Both the position numbers and the translations under genes were made by a program. From positions 1-64,000 of the forward strand of contig JAHFEW010000009.1 of assembly GCA_023248215.1 (NCBI GenBank): DNA of 64,000 nucleotides. The letters run 5' to 3'. Source of the stretch: Nitrospira sp. (GTDB lineage Bacteria > Nitrospirota > Nitrospiria > Nitrospirales > Nitrospiraceae). Under the pieces are notes generated by a model that saw only the letters and a list, made by a program, of their open reading frames with translations, did no database searches and was not told the origin of the DNA. Shown here piece after piece: positions 30,090-40,704 of the stretch. The stretch's first letter is position 1. Every line of letters starts with the position of its first letter.

Positions 30090-30764
30090 GTGATGATGAA
30101 GCTTCAAAAGCAAGGGTGGTGCTTTATGGCTGCCGTGGCCCTTGTGGTGGGGTTTGCCTCCACTGCACTGGCCATTGAGGCATTTCAGGAGCGTTTTGAG
30201 TGGGGAGATTTGAGCAAGCCCACGACGCTTCAAGGCCGTGTGATTATTTTGGACCCATATGACGAAGCGGTGTGGCTCAATATCGCCGTGTTCGGCGGCA
30301 ACGCCGAGAGCGGTTTGTTTTGGCAGAGAGTTCACCCAGGCAAGAATCTTAAGTTCTACCCTGCTGATAAGAACGTGTGGGAGCAATTGAAGTCAATGGC
30401 TCGCCCGCATGCCGGACCGGCTGCAGCGAAGGAAGTTCCGCCAGGCTCTCCGACCACTCTGGTGGAATTCGTAGCGCAGGAGACCGAGCAGAATCACCGG
30501 GTGATCACCTCTGTGAAAAAACTCAACGACAATGCTGGTGATATGGGCAAACCGAAAAGTATTTCATCACTTCGCCTGAAGGATTGCGAAGGAAAGTCTG
30601 AGGTTGATGCTGCCTGTGCCACAGCCAAGACGGGTCTGAATACGTCTCCGAAGGGCGGCGACTCGGTGTTGATGCAGTACGATGTGCTGTTGCCTAACGG
30701 CAAGCCGCTTGCCAACTTGATTCCTTGGACGGCTCAGTATAACCGGGGTGGTGGTCAGCACTGA
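30090..30764 (+). CDS. Exported protein of unknown function
   Basis: Signal peptide (GWCFMAAVALVVGFASTALA); strong RBS (aaggagg); followed by a terminator. Confidence 0.75.
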   Translation: MMMKLQKQGWCFMAAVALVVGFASTALAIEAFQERFEWGDLSKPTTLQGRVIILDPYDEAVWLNIAVFGGNAESGLFWQRVHPGKNLKFYPADKNVWEQLKSMARPHAGPAAAKEVPPGSPTTLVEFVAQETEQNHRVITSVKKLNDNAGDMGKPKSISSLRLKDCEGKSEVDAACATAKTGLNTSPKGGDSVLMQYDVLLPNGKPLANLIPWTAQYNRGGGQH

Positions 30765-30794
30765 TTTTTCACAGGCCATCAGCTTGAAAAGCGA

Positions 30795-30827
30795 AGGCGG
30801 TGCTCCGAACGGGGCACCGCCTTTTTA
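30795..30827. terminator. Rho-independent terminator
   Basis: aggcggtgctcc-gaac-ggggcaccgcct followed by tttt; lies between the + strand pair and mutS (- strand). Confidence 0.85.
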
Positions 30828-30866
30828 TTTGGCGAACTATTGTGAAGTACTCGCACGATGCGACGC

Positions 30867-33515
30867 CTATTCGGTCAATAATCGTTGCTGAAGAGCCGCG
30901 AGTCGATTGAGGGCATCCAGGGGGGTCATAGAAAAAAGATCCATTTGCCGGACCTCCTCGAGCATGGGATGTGGCGTTGGTAACGTGGCGTCGAATTGTA
31001 ACGGCTGCTGGGTATCTGCGAGTGGACGGGAGGAAGATGTGGAAGATTCTAGTTGAGTCAAGACAGCCTTGGCTCGATGTATGACCAGATCGGGAAGACC
31101 TGCCAGTTGTGCGACATGGATACCGTAGCTGCGATCAGCTCCTCCGAGAATGATCTTGCGTAAGAACAGAACCTCGCCGTCCCGCTCCTGTACGGCGACG
31201 CAATAGTTTGTGATCCCCTCCCGCAAACGTTCGAGTTGGGTCATCTCATGATAGTGCGTGGCGAAGAGCGTACGTGCGCCGAGCCGATGGGGATCCTGGA
31301 TGTATTCCGCGATAGCCCAAGCAATGCTCAAGCCATCGTAGGTGCTTGTGCCGCGCCCGATTTCATCCAGGAGGATCAAGCTACGGGATGTCGCGCAGTT
31401 GAGGATATGCGCCGTTTCCGTCATCTCAACCATAAACGTACTTTGGCCGCCGGCGAGATTGTCGGACGCCCCGACCCGGGTAAAGATGCGATCGACCACC
31501 CCGATCTGGGCTTCCTTAGCGGGCACAAAACTCCCCATCTGGGCCATCAACGTCATGAGAGCAACTTGCCGCAGGTAGGTACTTTTTCCCGCCATGTTGG
31601 GGCCGGTCAAAATGTGAAGACGGCTAGTTGCAAGATCCAAATGGGTGTCGTTCGGGACGAATCCACCGGCGAGATCGAGGCGTTCCACAACGGGGTGCCG
31701 GCCTTGAACAATATGAAGGTCACCACTGTCGTCGACGGTCGGTCGTACATAACGGTTCAGGGCGGCGGTTTCCGCTAGGCCGGCCAGAACATCCAGGATG
31801 GCCAACCGTCGGCTGATCTCTTGGAGGCGAGCCGTCTCTTCGGCCAATCGTGCCCGTAGTTGTTCGAAGAGGTCTTGCTCCAGGGCGGTTAATTTTGTGT
31901 CGGCTCCGGTCACACGTTCTTCTAGTTCTTTCAACTCGGCGGTCATAAAGCGTTCGGCATTGGCCAGGGTTTGTTTACGGATATAGTCAGGCGGAACCCT
32001 CCCGAGATTGGCTTTTGTGAGTTCAATGTAGTAGCCGAAGACTTGGTTGTATCTGATTTTGAGTGAATCGACTCCGGTGCGTGCCCGTTCCTTTGCTTCC
32101 AGCCCGGCAATCCAGCTTTTCCCTTCACGACTCGTCTTGCGAAGCTCGTCCACTTCCGGACGATAGCCGTCTTTCAAGATGCCACCGTCGCGAACCGAAA
32201 TGGGTGCCTCGGGCACAATAGCCTGTTCGATCAGCTCGTAGAGGTCCTGCGCATTGTCCCAGGCTGTGGACAGAGTTGTAAGGAGCGGAGCACGGAGTAC
32301 AGACAACCCTGTTTGAATCACAGGGAGGGAGGAGAGCGAGAGTTTCAGCGCCAAAACGTCGCGCGGATTGGCGACGCCGAGAGACATTCGGCTGCAGAGG
32401 CGTGAGATATCTTGCACGGTTCGCAATGCCGACCGAAGGTGCACCCGAGCGTCGAGTTGAGTTCTGAGTTCGTCGACCGCCGTGAGGCGTGCGTCAATCG
32501 ATGCACAGGTCACTAACGGACGCAGCAGCCATTCGCGGAGCAGCCGGCTTCCCATGGCGGTGACGGTGCGGTCCAGAACTCCCAGCAGTGTGTAGGTCGA
32601 GGAGCCCGTCGATTCGTCCACCCGACCTGCAGGCCTGACGAGTTCCAGGTTGCGGATAGTGACCGCGTCCAGGTGCATGGCGTCATGGGGGTGTCTGACG
32701 CGTATCTGCCGAATATGGTCGAGTGAGGCGGATGGTTGTGTTTCCCGGATATACCGCAACACCGCCGCTCCGGCTTGGATTCCGAGGGGGAGTCTGTGGC
32801 AGCCGAAAGCTTCCAAGGAATGGACATGAAACTGCTCTTGCAGCCTGATGCGACCTTCCTCCAGATCGAACCAGATTGCCGGTTGCGCGCAGCACCGGGG
32901 ACCGGTCACGTTGGCCGTCCAACGCTGCTCCTCCGGTGAGAGTTCCTCGGCGAACAACAATTCCTTCGGTTCGAGCCGTGCGAGCTCGTCCAAGAGGGCG
33001 GTCTGTGCCTGCGCGCCATGGAATTCACTGATCCAATATTCTCCGGTCGAGACTTCAAGTGTGGCTAGCCCGAAAGACAGTTCCTTGCGTCCGGTCCCGA
33101 CGGAGCGGAGGCGCGTGGCCACTGCGGCCAGCACGTTCGATTCACTGGATGGAAGGAATTCGCTGTCGATGAGGGTGCCAGGGGTGTAGAGCCGGACGAC
33201 TTCGCGACGCACCAGGCCCTTGGCAAGTTTGGGGTCTTCCACTTGCTCGCATAAGGCGACGGTTCGACCCGCACGGAGAAGTCTCGCGATGTAATTGGTG
33301 GCGGCGTGATACGGGACCCCGCAGAGGGGGATCGGAGTCTTGCTGGATTTATCTCGTGATGTCAGCGCAATCGACAGGAGTGTAGCGGCCTCGACGGCAT
33401 CCTCCTGGAACATTTCGTAGAAATCACCGACACGAAAAAATAAAATGGCATCGCGATAGGCCTGCTTGATCTCGCGATACTGCCGCATCAATGGGGTGCC
33501 GTCGGCGTCACCCAT
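30867..33515 (-). CDS. mutS: DNA mismatch repair protein MutS
   Basis: TPLMRQYREIKQAYRDAILFFRVGDFYEMF mismatch motif, GPNMAGKSTYLRQVALM Walker A. The track start at 33707 is likely too far upstream. Confidence 0.97.
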   Translation of the reverse strand: MGDADGTPLMRQYREIKQAYRDAILFFRVGDFYEMFQEDAVEAATLLSIALTSRDKSSKTPIPLCGVPYHAATNYIARLLRAGRTVALCEQVEDPKLAKGLVRREVVRLYTPGTLIDSEFLPSSESNVLAAVATRLRSVGTGRKELSFGLATLEVSTGEYWISEFHGAQAQTALLDELARLEPKELLFAEELSPEEQRWTANVTGPRCCAQPAIWFDLEEGRIRLQEQFHVHSLEAFGCHRLPLGIQAGAAVLRYIRETQPSASLDHIRQIRVRHPHDAMHLDAVTIRNLELVRPAGRVDESTGSSTYTLLGVLDRTVTAMGSRLLREWLLRPLVTCASIDARLTAVDELRTQLDARVHLRSALRTVQDISRLCSRMSLGVANPRDVLALKLSLSSLPVIQTGLSVLRAPLLTTLSTAWDNAQDLYELIEQAIVPEAPISVRDGGILKDGYRPEVDELRKTSREGKSWIAGLEAKERARTGVDSLKIRYNQVFGYYIELTKANLGRVPPDYIRKQTLANAERFMTAELKELEERVTGADTKLTALEQDLFEQLRARLAEETARLQEISRRLAILDVLAGLAETAALNRYVRPTVDDSGDLHIVQGRHPVVERLDLAGGFVPNDTHLDLATSRLHILTGPNMAGKSTYLRQVALMTLMAQMGSFVPAKEAQIGVVDRIFTRVGASDNLAGGQSTFMVEMTETAHILNCATSRSLILLDEIGRGTSTYDGLSIAWAIAEYIQDPHRLGARTLFATHYHEMTQLERLREGITNYCVAVQERDGEVLFLRKIILGGADRSYGIHVAQLAGLPDLVIHRAKAVLTQLESSTSSSRPLADTQQPLQFDATLPTPHPMLEEVRQMDLFSMTPLDALNRLAALQQRLLTE

Positions 33516-33852
33516 CGGAGGGTTCTCCCTCAGATTCCGTGACCGTGGATGGTCCCACGCGGCGTGCGACCTTATCGAGAGCCTGTCGGAGCCGTTCCAG
33601 ATCCACTTCCGCTTCCTGTAGGGCCTTGGTTTTCCGCCGCAGTTCGATCCGTCCGCGTACCCAGGCAGGAAACAACAGAATTCCCGATACGAGCAGGCCG
33701 ACCCCAAAGGCGGTCAAGATCGGCTTATAGATCAGTATCGATGCAGATCGAAGCCCGAAAAAATACCGCAGCGTGACTTCCTGTTCCTGGTTCTGCAGGA
33801 AAAACGACAATGCGAGCAGTAGTAGCGTCCCCACCAATATCAACCGAATCAA
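33508..33852 (-). CDS. LapA-like (DUF1049) membrane protein
   Basis: Two hydrophobic segments with FFLQNQEQEVTLRYFFGLRSASI, then a coiled coil. Confidence 0.65.
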   Translation of the reverse strand: MIRLILVGTLLLLALSFFLQNQEQEVTLRYFFGLRSASILIYKPILTAFGVGLLVSGILLFPAWVRGRIELRRKTKALQEAEVDLERLRQALDKVARRVGPSTVTESEGEPSDG

Positions 33853-34475
33853 AGCGAAGCCCTCCTTGACCGGGGCAATTGTACACGGGTTTGCCGAGGC
33901 TCTCTAGTGGGACGACTCTTCGATAGGTGGGTGCGAAGCGCGGCCAGCAAGCGGCAGGCAGATAGCCCACTGGCCGTCAGGATGGCTCGACGTGTGGCAG
34001 TGGGGCGGTGAGATAAATGGATTTCGAGCCGGTCCGGCGGAAGGCCTCCCCCCCATCGGTCGGCCCACTCGATCGCGGTGACAGTGTGGCCGTCTAAGTA
34101 GTCGCTGAGACCGGTGTTTTCGAGTTGGGCGGCGGTCAGCCGGTACAAATCGGTGTGAATGAGGCGGAGCCGTCCTCGGTATTCGTGGATCAGTGTAAAC
34201 GTCGGGCTACTGACAGCTGCCGGTTCGGCGAGCAGCCCTTCGGCGATGCCTCTGACTAGCGAGGTTTTGCCTGTCCCCAGTTCTCCAAACAGGGCCACAA
34301 TCTCGCCTCCCTGGAGTAGCTTGCCAAGGCACCGTCCCAGACGGTGCGTCTGTCGTGGAGATCGCAGCACGATGCGCCAAGGTTTGCTGACGGGGTGTGT
34401 TTCCACGCTCCTCTGCCGAGCAGGTGGAGATGACGCGGACAATGACTTACGCGTGCGTGTTAGGCGCGAGCGCAT
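33849..34475 (-). CDS. tsaE: tRNA threonylcarbamoyladenosine biosynthesis ATPase TsaE
   Basis: ALFGELGTGKTSLVRGIAEGL...SSPTFTLIHEYRG...HTDLYRL...IEWADRW. The true start may be internal. Confidence 0.93.
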   Translation of the reverse strand: MRSRLTRTRKSLSASSPPARQRSVETHPVSKPWRIVLRSPRQTHRLGRCLGKLLQGGEIVALFGELGTGKTSLVRGIAEGLLAEPAAVSSPTFTLIHEYRGRLRLIHTDLYRLTAAQLENTGLSDYLDGHTVTAIEWADRWGGGLPPDRLEIHLSHRPTATRRAILTASGLSACRLLAALRTHLSKSRPTREPRQTRVQLPRSRRASL

Positions 34476-36003
34476 GGGGGATCTGCCGGATCAGGTCACG
34501 TGCGATCATGCCGGCTTGGCCAAGGAGGCTCGCCGCGAGATCTCCCGCCAGTCCGTGAAAGTAGGTGGCGGCACAGGCAGCGTCCCACGGCGAGAGCCCT
34601 TGGGCCAGGAAGCCGCCGACCATGCCTGTCAATACATCGCCGGTTCCGGCCGTGGCCATTCCCGGGTTGCCGGTCGGACAAATGGCTGCCAGGCCATCCG
34701 GTCTGGCGATAACCGTGCGCGCCCCTTTGAGGATCACAAAGACGCCGCGTTCACGCGCAAATCGTGTGGCCGTGCCGAGACGATCTTGATTGACGGACTG
34801 CGTGGTCGCTTCAGTTTCCAGCCTGGCCATCTCTCCGGGGTGAGGGGTGATGACCGGCGGTCGCTTGCACTCGGTCAGCAGTGAGGCTTTTCCTGCCAAG
34901 GCATTCAACGCATCGGCATCCAGCACGCAAGGCTTGTCGATGCGTTTGACGAATTCCTGCACGAGGTCGACCGTCTCCGGATGGGTCGTCAAGCCCGGGC
35001 CGACGACCACCGCATCTCGAGCCCCGGCGAAGGCCAGCAGGCGCTCCAAGCCGGTGCGCGCGAAGGTGCGGGCTTTGGTCTCCGGCATCGGCAGGGTCAT
35101 CACCTCCAGCAATTTGGCTTCCAGTACGTCGTTGACGCTCGATGGAACTGCGACCGTGACCAGGCCGGTTCCGATGCGAAGTGCCGCCAGTGCGGCCATG
35201 GCGGCGGCGCCTGTTTTGCCGACCGAGCCAGCGATGACGCCGACATGGCCATAGGTCCCTTTGTGCGAGGAAGGCCGCCGCGTGGGCAGCGCCGCGTGGG
35301 CGGCTGCACCGGTCAGAAGCATCAGGCGACTGCCGACGGCCTCGACAAACGCCGCAGGAATTCCAATATCGACCAACCGAACCGTGCCGGAACAATCGAT
35401 ACCGGAGCCGTTATACAACCCGATTTTAGGCAGTCCGAAGGTCACCGTGAGGTTTGCTTGCACAGCGGCTCCCAGGACGCTTCCTGTGTCGGCATGGAGG
35501 CCGGATGGAAGATCCAGCGCGACGGTTGGGCGGGCGGCGGCATTGATCGCCAGAATCGCGTCAAGGTAGAGCCCGGTGATAGGGGTTGACAGTCCCGTCC
35601 CCACAATGGCATCGACGATGACGTCGCTTGCCGCGAGTCGCCGGCGTATTTCCTCGACGTCGGTGGGGCGCGTGATGGCCGATTGTCCTGCCGCCCGTTG
35701 AAACCGTTGGTACATGGTCTTTGCGTCGCGACTGAGATCGGTGGGAGCCACGAGGAGGAGGAGCTGTGCTCGGGCTTTTTTCCGTCGCAACAATCGTCCG
35801 ACGACGAATCCGTCTCCGCCGTTGTTTCCCTTGCCGCAGACGATGGCGATCGATTTTCCGGCGAGAGGTCCGTACCGTTCTTCCAGATGGGTAACGACGC
35901 CGGCGCCGGCTCGCTCCATCAGGGTGAGGGAAGGGACATGCGCCTCCGTGATCGTTCGGTGGTCGAGGGTGCGCATCTGGTCGGCGGTCACGATTGGTAT
36001 CAT
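34447..36003 (-). CDS. nnr: Bifunctional NAD(P)HX epimerase/dehydratase
   Basis: N-terminal YjeF-like domain (GKGNNGGDGFVVGRLL) plus C-terminal ADP-dependent dehydratase domain (TPHPGEMARL, NPGMATAGTGDVLTG). Confidence 0.95.
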   Translation of the reverse strand: MIPIVTADQMRTLDHRTITEAHVPSLTLMERAGAGVVTHLEERYGPLAGKSIAIVCGKGNNGGDGFVVGRLLRRKKARAQLLLLVAPTDLSRDAKTMYQRFQRAAGQSAITRPTDVEEIRRRLAASDVIVDAIVGTGLSTPITGLYLDAILAINAAARPTVALDLPSGLHADTGSVLGAAVQANLTVTFGLPKIGLYNGSGIDCSGTVRLVDIGIPAAFVEAVGSRLMLLTGAAAHAALPTRRPSSHKGTYGHVGVIAGSVGKTGAAAMAALAALRIGTGLVTVAVPSSVNDVLEAKLLEVMTLPMPETKARTFARTGLERLLAFAGARDAVVVGPGLTTHPETVDLVQEFVKRIDKPCVLDADALNALAGKASLLTECKRPPVITPHPGEMARLETEATTQSVNQDRLGTATRFARERGVFVILKGARTVIARPDGLAAICPTGNPGMATAGTGDVLTGMVGGFLAQGLSPWDAACAATYFHGLAGDLAASLLGQAGMIARDLIRQIPHALAPNTHA

Positions 36004-36057
36004 GGTGTTTCGGTGATCTACGGTGCGGCCAGTACCTGCTGCCGGCAGTGCCTCGGC

Positions 36058-36771
36058 CTAGGCCACTAGTTCCCTCATTTCGCGAACAGCTTGGACGAGT
36101 CCGACCATGACGGATCGGGCAATGATGCTGTGTCCGATGTTGAATTCCACGATCTCCGGCAGCCGGGCCAGACGTTTCACATTCTTATAGTTCAAGCCAT
36201 GGCCGGCATTCACACCGAGGCCGAGTTTATATGCCAGCTTGGCCGCCTGGGTGATGGCCTCGAATTCCTCGTCTTCTTCCTTGGAACGCTTGGCGTTCGA
36301 GTAGCGGCCGGTGTGCAGCTCGACGTAGGCCGCACCGATTTTATGAGCGGCCTTGATTTGATCGAGACTCGGTTCCACGAAGAGACTGGTGGGGATTCCG
36401 CCATCCCGCAGCAGATCGACGATTTTTTGAATCCGGTCGCGGTGATTGGCGACATCCAGGCCACCTTCGGTGGTCAGTTCTTGTCGTCGTTCCGGGACTA
36501 GGGTGACGAGGTCCGGTTTCACGCTCAGGGCGATCTTCGCCATGGCGTCGTCGGCGGCCATCTCCAGATCCAATTTGGTTCGAACGATTTCCCGCAACAT
36601 GGTGAGATCGCGATCTTGAATATGCCGGCGGTCTTCCCGCAGATGCACGACCAGGCCATCGGCGCCGGCCAGTTCGACGAGAATCGCGGCGGTCAAGGGA
36701 TCGGGATCGTTACCGCCGCGCGACTGCCGCAGTGTCGCCACATGATCGATATTTACACCCAATCGAGCCAT
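36058..36771 (-). CDS. pdxJ: Pyridoxine 5'-phosphate synthase
   Basis: [43 protein letters not shown]. Confidence 0.97.
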   Translation of the reverse strand: MARLGVNIDHVATLRQSRGGNDPDPLTAAILVELAGADGLVVHLREDRRHIQDRDLTMLREIVRTKLDLEMAADDAMAKIALSVKPDLVTLVPERRQELTTEGGLDVANHRDRIQKIVDLLRDGGIPTSLFVEPSLDQIKAAHKIGAAYVELHTGRYSNAKRSKEEDEEFEAITQAAKLAYKLGLGVNAGHGLNYKNVKRLARLPEIVEFNIGHSIIARSVMVGLVQAVREMRELVA

Positions 36772-36974
36772 CGCGCCTCCGCAGTGTGCATGAATGATGC
36801 AGGGGAAAGGTTTCAGAACTGGTCGAAATTCATAGACAATTCTGTCGTTCCTGAGGCATTATTAACAGAATAAGGCGGGGAGGAGCAAGGAGGGCGTCTT
36901 TCAGCGCAATCCGGCAATTGGGATGCTCGGTGCAAGATGGTGATGATCTCCAACCTACTAGAATCATAGTGAAA

Positions 36975-37003
36975 TTGACTCACATTGAGACCTCCATTAA
37001 AAT
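36975..37003 (+). promoter_or_regulatory. Putative sigma70 promoter for the alaC-hom-thrC operon
   Basis: TTGACT (36975) - 17 nt - TAAAAT (36998), 72 nt before the alaC ATG. Confidence 0.6.
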
Positions 37004-37074
37004 ACGCCCCTTTCAGAGGCATGGCGACCGAACCTGTTCAGCAGAGGACCCGCCCTTAGGAGTCTGACAAATCC

Positions 37075-38271
37075 ATGGCGATCGGCGACGGCTTTTACCG
37101 CATTAAACGACTTCCCCCATACGTGTTTGCGCAAGTACAAACCCTGAAGCTTGAGGCGCGGCAACGGGGCGAAGATATCATCGACTTCGGCATGGGCAAC
37201 CCGGATCAGCCCACGCCCAGTCATATTGTCGACAAATTGATTGAGGCCTCGAAGAAGGCAAAAAACCATCGCTACTCGGCCTCGCGTGGAATCACAAAGC
37301 TCCGCCATGCCATTACAGGCTGGTATAAGCGGAACTATGATGTGGAGTTGGATCCCGAGACCGAAGCGATCGTGACGATCGGGTCCAAAGAAGGTATTGC
37401 GCACCTGGCCCTGGCCACGATCGGACCTGGCGATGTGGTGCTCACGCCGACGCCGACCTATCCCATTCACATGTACAGTTTTATTATTGCCGGCGGTGAG
37501 GTGCGTGGGATTGAACTGCGGCAGGATAGCGATTTTTTTGATGATCTCCTGCGCGTCTATCGCCAGACCTTGCCGCGTCCGCGCATTCTGGTGATCAATT
37601 TTCCGCACAATCCTACGACCGCTGTGGTTGATCTGGAGTTTTTCAAAAAGATCGTCGCCTTCGCCAAAGAACACGATGTCATCGTGATCCACGATCTGGC
37701 CTATGCGGATATTGCCTTCGACGGCTATAAGGCGCCGAGTTTTCTGCAGGTGCCGGAGGCGAAAGATGTGGGGGTGGAATTCTATACGCTCTCCAAGGCC
37801 TACAACATGCCTGGGTGGAGGGTCGGATTCTGTGTCGGCAACCGCGAAGTAGTCGGCGCGCTCGCCAAGATCAAGAGTTATCTCGACTATGGTATTTTCC
37901 AGCCGATTCAGATTGCCAGTACGGTGGCGTTGAACGGACCACAAGACTGTGTCAAGGAAGTGGTGCAGCGGTATCAAAGCCGGCGCAATGTTCTCGTCAA
38001 TGGGCTCAATCGCATCGGCTGGTCGGTGGGATTACCTCGGGCGACCATGTTCGTCTGGGCGCGTATCCCTGACCCCTTTCGGCATATGGGGTCACTGGAA
38101 TTTTCGAAACTGCTTCTGAGGGAAGCGAAAGTGGCAGTGTCGCCGGGAATCGGATTCGGAGAAGGTGGAGATGAGTTCGTGCGGTTTGCCTTGGTGGAAA
38201 ATGAACATCGCACGCGTCAGGCTCTGCGCGGGATTCGGAAGGTCTTGAAGTTGGACGATCAGGAGTCATGA
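37075..38271 (+). CDS. alaC: Class I aminotransferase, AlaC-like
   Basis: [61 protein letters not shown]-Lys motif. Confidence 0.85.
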   Translation: MAIGDGFYRIKRLPPYVFAQVQTLKLEARQRGEDIIDFGMGNPDQPTPSHIVDKLIEASKKAKNHRYSASRGITKLRHAITGWYKRNYDVELDPETEAIVTIGSKEGIAHLALATIGPGDVVLTPTPTYPIHMYSFIIAGGEVRGIELRQDSDFFDDLLRVYRQTLPRPRILVINFPHNPTTAVVDLEFFKKIVAFAKEHDVIVIHDLAYADIAFDGYKAPSFLQVPEAKDVGVEFYTLSKAYNMPGWRVGFCVGNREVVGALAKIKSYLDYGIFQPIQIASTVALNGPQDCVKEVVQRYQSRRNVLVNGLNRIGWSVGLPRATMFVWARIPDPFRHMGSLEFSKLLLREAKVAVSPGIGFGEGGDEFVRFALVENEHRTRQALRGIRKVLKLDDQES

Positions 38272-39581
38272 GAACTGAGATCGGGGTTGGATTGATCGGG
38301 TTCGGGACGGTCGGAACGGGTGTCGCCCGGATCCTGATCGAAAACGCTGAGCTGATTCGGCGACGGGTGGGAGTGCCGATCACACTGGTCCGCATCGCGG
38401 ACTTAGATGTCACGCGCGACCGCGGAATTGCGATTCCACCCGGAGTTCTGACCACGGATATCCAGCAAGTGTTGACGGATCCGCGCGTGGATATTGTGGC
38501 CGAGTTGATGGGCGGGTATGATGTTGCGAAACGCGTCATATTGGATGCGGTGCAGCGAGGCAAACATGTGGTGACGGCCAACAAGGCGCTGCTGGCCGTG
38601 CATGGCGAAGAGATTTTCGCCGCCGCATCCCGTCAAGGGATCGATCTCGGGTTCGAGGCGAGTGTGGGTGGCGGTATTCCAGTGATCCGTGCCTTGATGG
38701 AGGGACTGGCCGCGAACAATATCCAATCCATCTATGGCATCATCAACGGGACCTCAAATTACATCCTCAGCCGAATGACCAGCGAAGGGCAGCGATTCGA
38801 TGTGGTGCTTGAGGAGGCCAAGCGAGCCGGGTATGCCGAAGCAGATCCTACCTTCGATGTCGCGGGAATCGATTCGGCACATAAGTTGACGATCATGGTC
38901 AGTTTGGCCTACGGCACACCCGTCAACTTCAAAGAGATTTACACAGAAGGTATTGCCGGGCTGACGCCGCTCGATATCGCCTATGCGAAGGAATTCGGAT
39001 TTACGATCAAGCTGTTGGCGATTGCGAAATATTCCAATGGAGAGATCGAGGCGCGCGTGCATCCCACCATGGTCCCATCCGCTTCGCAAATCGCCAAGGT
39101 GGAGGGGGTCTACAATGCGATTCAATTGGTAGGCGATGCCGTTGAGGACGTGGTACTGTATGGCCGCGGCGCCGGATCGATGCCGACCGGAAGTGCCGTC
39201 GTCAGCGACGTCATGTCCATCGCGCGCAATCTGCTCAAGAATGCCACCGGTCGCGTCCCGCCCGCATCGTATCAGCAAGACCAACGACGGCCCTTGCGGA
39301 TGCGGCCGATGGAGGAAATTACCTCACTCTACTATATCCGCTTCATGGTGCTGGACCGGCCGGGTGTATTGTCGCAGATTGCAGGGGTGCTGGGCCGCTA
39401 TGGCATCAGCATCTCCTCGGTGTTGCAGCAAGGACGCAAGGAGGGGCAGACGGTGCCGGTGGTCATCATGACGCACATGGCGAAAGAACGGGATATGCAG
39501 AACGCCCTCCGGGACATTAACACCATGCCCTATATCTCCGAGCCCACAACCCTCATTAGGGTTGAAGGACGGGATGAATGA
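38268..39581 (+). CDS. hom: Homoserine dehydrogenase with ACT domain
   Basis: [44 protein letters not shown]-terminal ACT. Confidence 0.97.
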   Translation: MRTEIGVGLIGFGTVGTGVARILIENAELIRRRVGVPITLVRIADLDVTRDRGIAIPPGVLTTDIQQVLTDPRVDIVAELMGGYDVAKRVILDAVQRGKHVVTANKALLAVHGEEIFAAASRQGIDLGFEASVGGGIPVIRALMEGLAANNIQSIYGIINGTSNYILSRMTSEGQRFDVVLEEAKRAGYAEADPTFDVAGIDSAHKLTIMVSLAYGTPVNFKEIYTEGIAGLTPLDIAYAKEFGFTIKLLAIAKYSNGEIEARVHPTMVPSASQIAKVEGVYNAIQLVGDAVEDVVLYGRGAGSMPTGSAVVSDVMSIARNLLKNATGRVPPASYQQDQRRPLRMRPMEEITSLYYIRFMVLDRPGVLSQIAGVLGRYGISISSVLQQGRKEGQTVPVVIMTHMAKERDMQNALRDINTMPYISEPTTLIRVEGRDE

Positions 39582-40686
39582 ATTCGATGCTTCCGACCTT
39601 GTCTGTCGGGTGGCCGAAGAGGATGTCATGACTCGCTGGCGCGGCATCATCGAAGAGTATCGGAAGTTTCTTCCCGTGACGGCTCAGACGCCCGTCATCA
39701 CCCTGGGCGAAGGCAATACCCCCCTGATACGAGCGGCGCGCCTTGCAAAAAAAATTGCGCCTGGCGTCGACCTCTATCTCAAATATGAGGGGATGAACCC
39801 CACGGGATCCTTCAAGGACCGCGGCATGACCATGGCGATATCCAAGGCGCTCGAGGGGGGAGCGCGGGCGGTGATCTGTGCCTCCACCGGAAACACCTCC
39901 GCCTCAGCTGCCGCCTATGGTGCTCGGGCCGGGATTGCCGTCTATGTGCTCATTCCCGCCGGAAAGATCGCGCTTGGTAAGTTGTCGCAAGCCATGATGC
40001 ATCAGGCCACGGTGATTCAGGTCGAAGGGAATTTTGACCAGGCTTTGACCATCGTCAAGGAACTGTCGGCGACGTACCCCGTTGAATTGGTCAACTCCAT
40101 CAACCCCTTCAGGATCGAGGGGCAAAAAACGGCGGCTATGGAGATTTGCGACGATCTCGGCGACGCGCCGACCATCCATGTACTTCCCGTAGGGAATGCG
40201 GGTAATATCACTGCCTATTGGAACGGCTATCGAGAATATCGTGCGGCCAATCAAACGACACGCTTGCCGCGCATGATGGGGTTTCAGGCTGCCGGCGCGG
40301 CGCCCATTGTGTTGGGTCACGTGATAGAAGAGCCTCAGACCGTTGCCACGGCCATCAGAATCGGCAATCCGGCTAGCTGGCAATCGGCGCTCACGGCCGT
40401 GCAAGAATCGTCGGGCGCCATTGACATGGTCACCGATGAAGAGATTCTGTATGCCTATGCGTTGGTGGCCAGGGAGGAAGGCGTCTTTTGCGAACCTGCG
40501 TCGGCAACATCGGTCGCCGGTGTCATTAAAATGAGTCAAGCCGGCATTTTGAAAGAAGGTGCCACGGTCGTGTGTACCTTGACCGGGCATGGGTTAAAGG
40601 ATGCCGATACGGCGATTGGCATCTCACGTCAGCCGAAGACAGTTAAAGCCACTCGCGACGATGTGGCCCGCCTCCTTCATGTCTGA
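39574..40686 (+). CDS. thrC: Threonine synthase
   Basis: [42 protein letters not shown]. The track ORF begins at 39562. Confidence 0.96.
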   Translation: MNEFDASDLVCRVAEEDVMTRWRGIIEEYRKFLPVTAQTPVITLGEGNTPLIRAARLAKKIAPGVDLYLKYEGMNPTGSFKDRGMTMAISKALEGGARAVICASTGNTSASAAAYGARAGIAVYVLIPAGKIALGKLSQAMMHQATVIQVEGNFDQALTIVKELSATYPVELVNSINPFRIEGQKTAAMEICDDLGDAPTIHVLPVGNAGNITAYWNGYREYRAANQTTRLPRMMGFQAAGAAPIVLGHVIEEPQTVATAIRIGNPASWQSALTAVQESSGAIDMVTDEEILYAYALVAREEGVFCEPASATSVAGVIKMSQAGILKEGATVVCTLTGHGLKDADTAIGISRQPKTVKATRDDVARLLHV

Positions 40687-40704
40687 TTACCTCAGGAACA
40701 TTGC

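Noticed and set aside
33516-33707. N-terminal extension of MutS in the track ORF
   Set aside because: The extra 64 aa overlap the LapA-like gene and do not resemble MutS; start at 33515 preferred.
36997-37977. 326 aa minus-strand ORF
   Set aside because: Antisense to alaC, His/Arg-rich shadow ORF.
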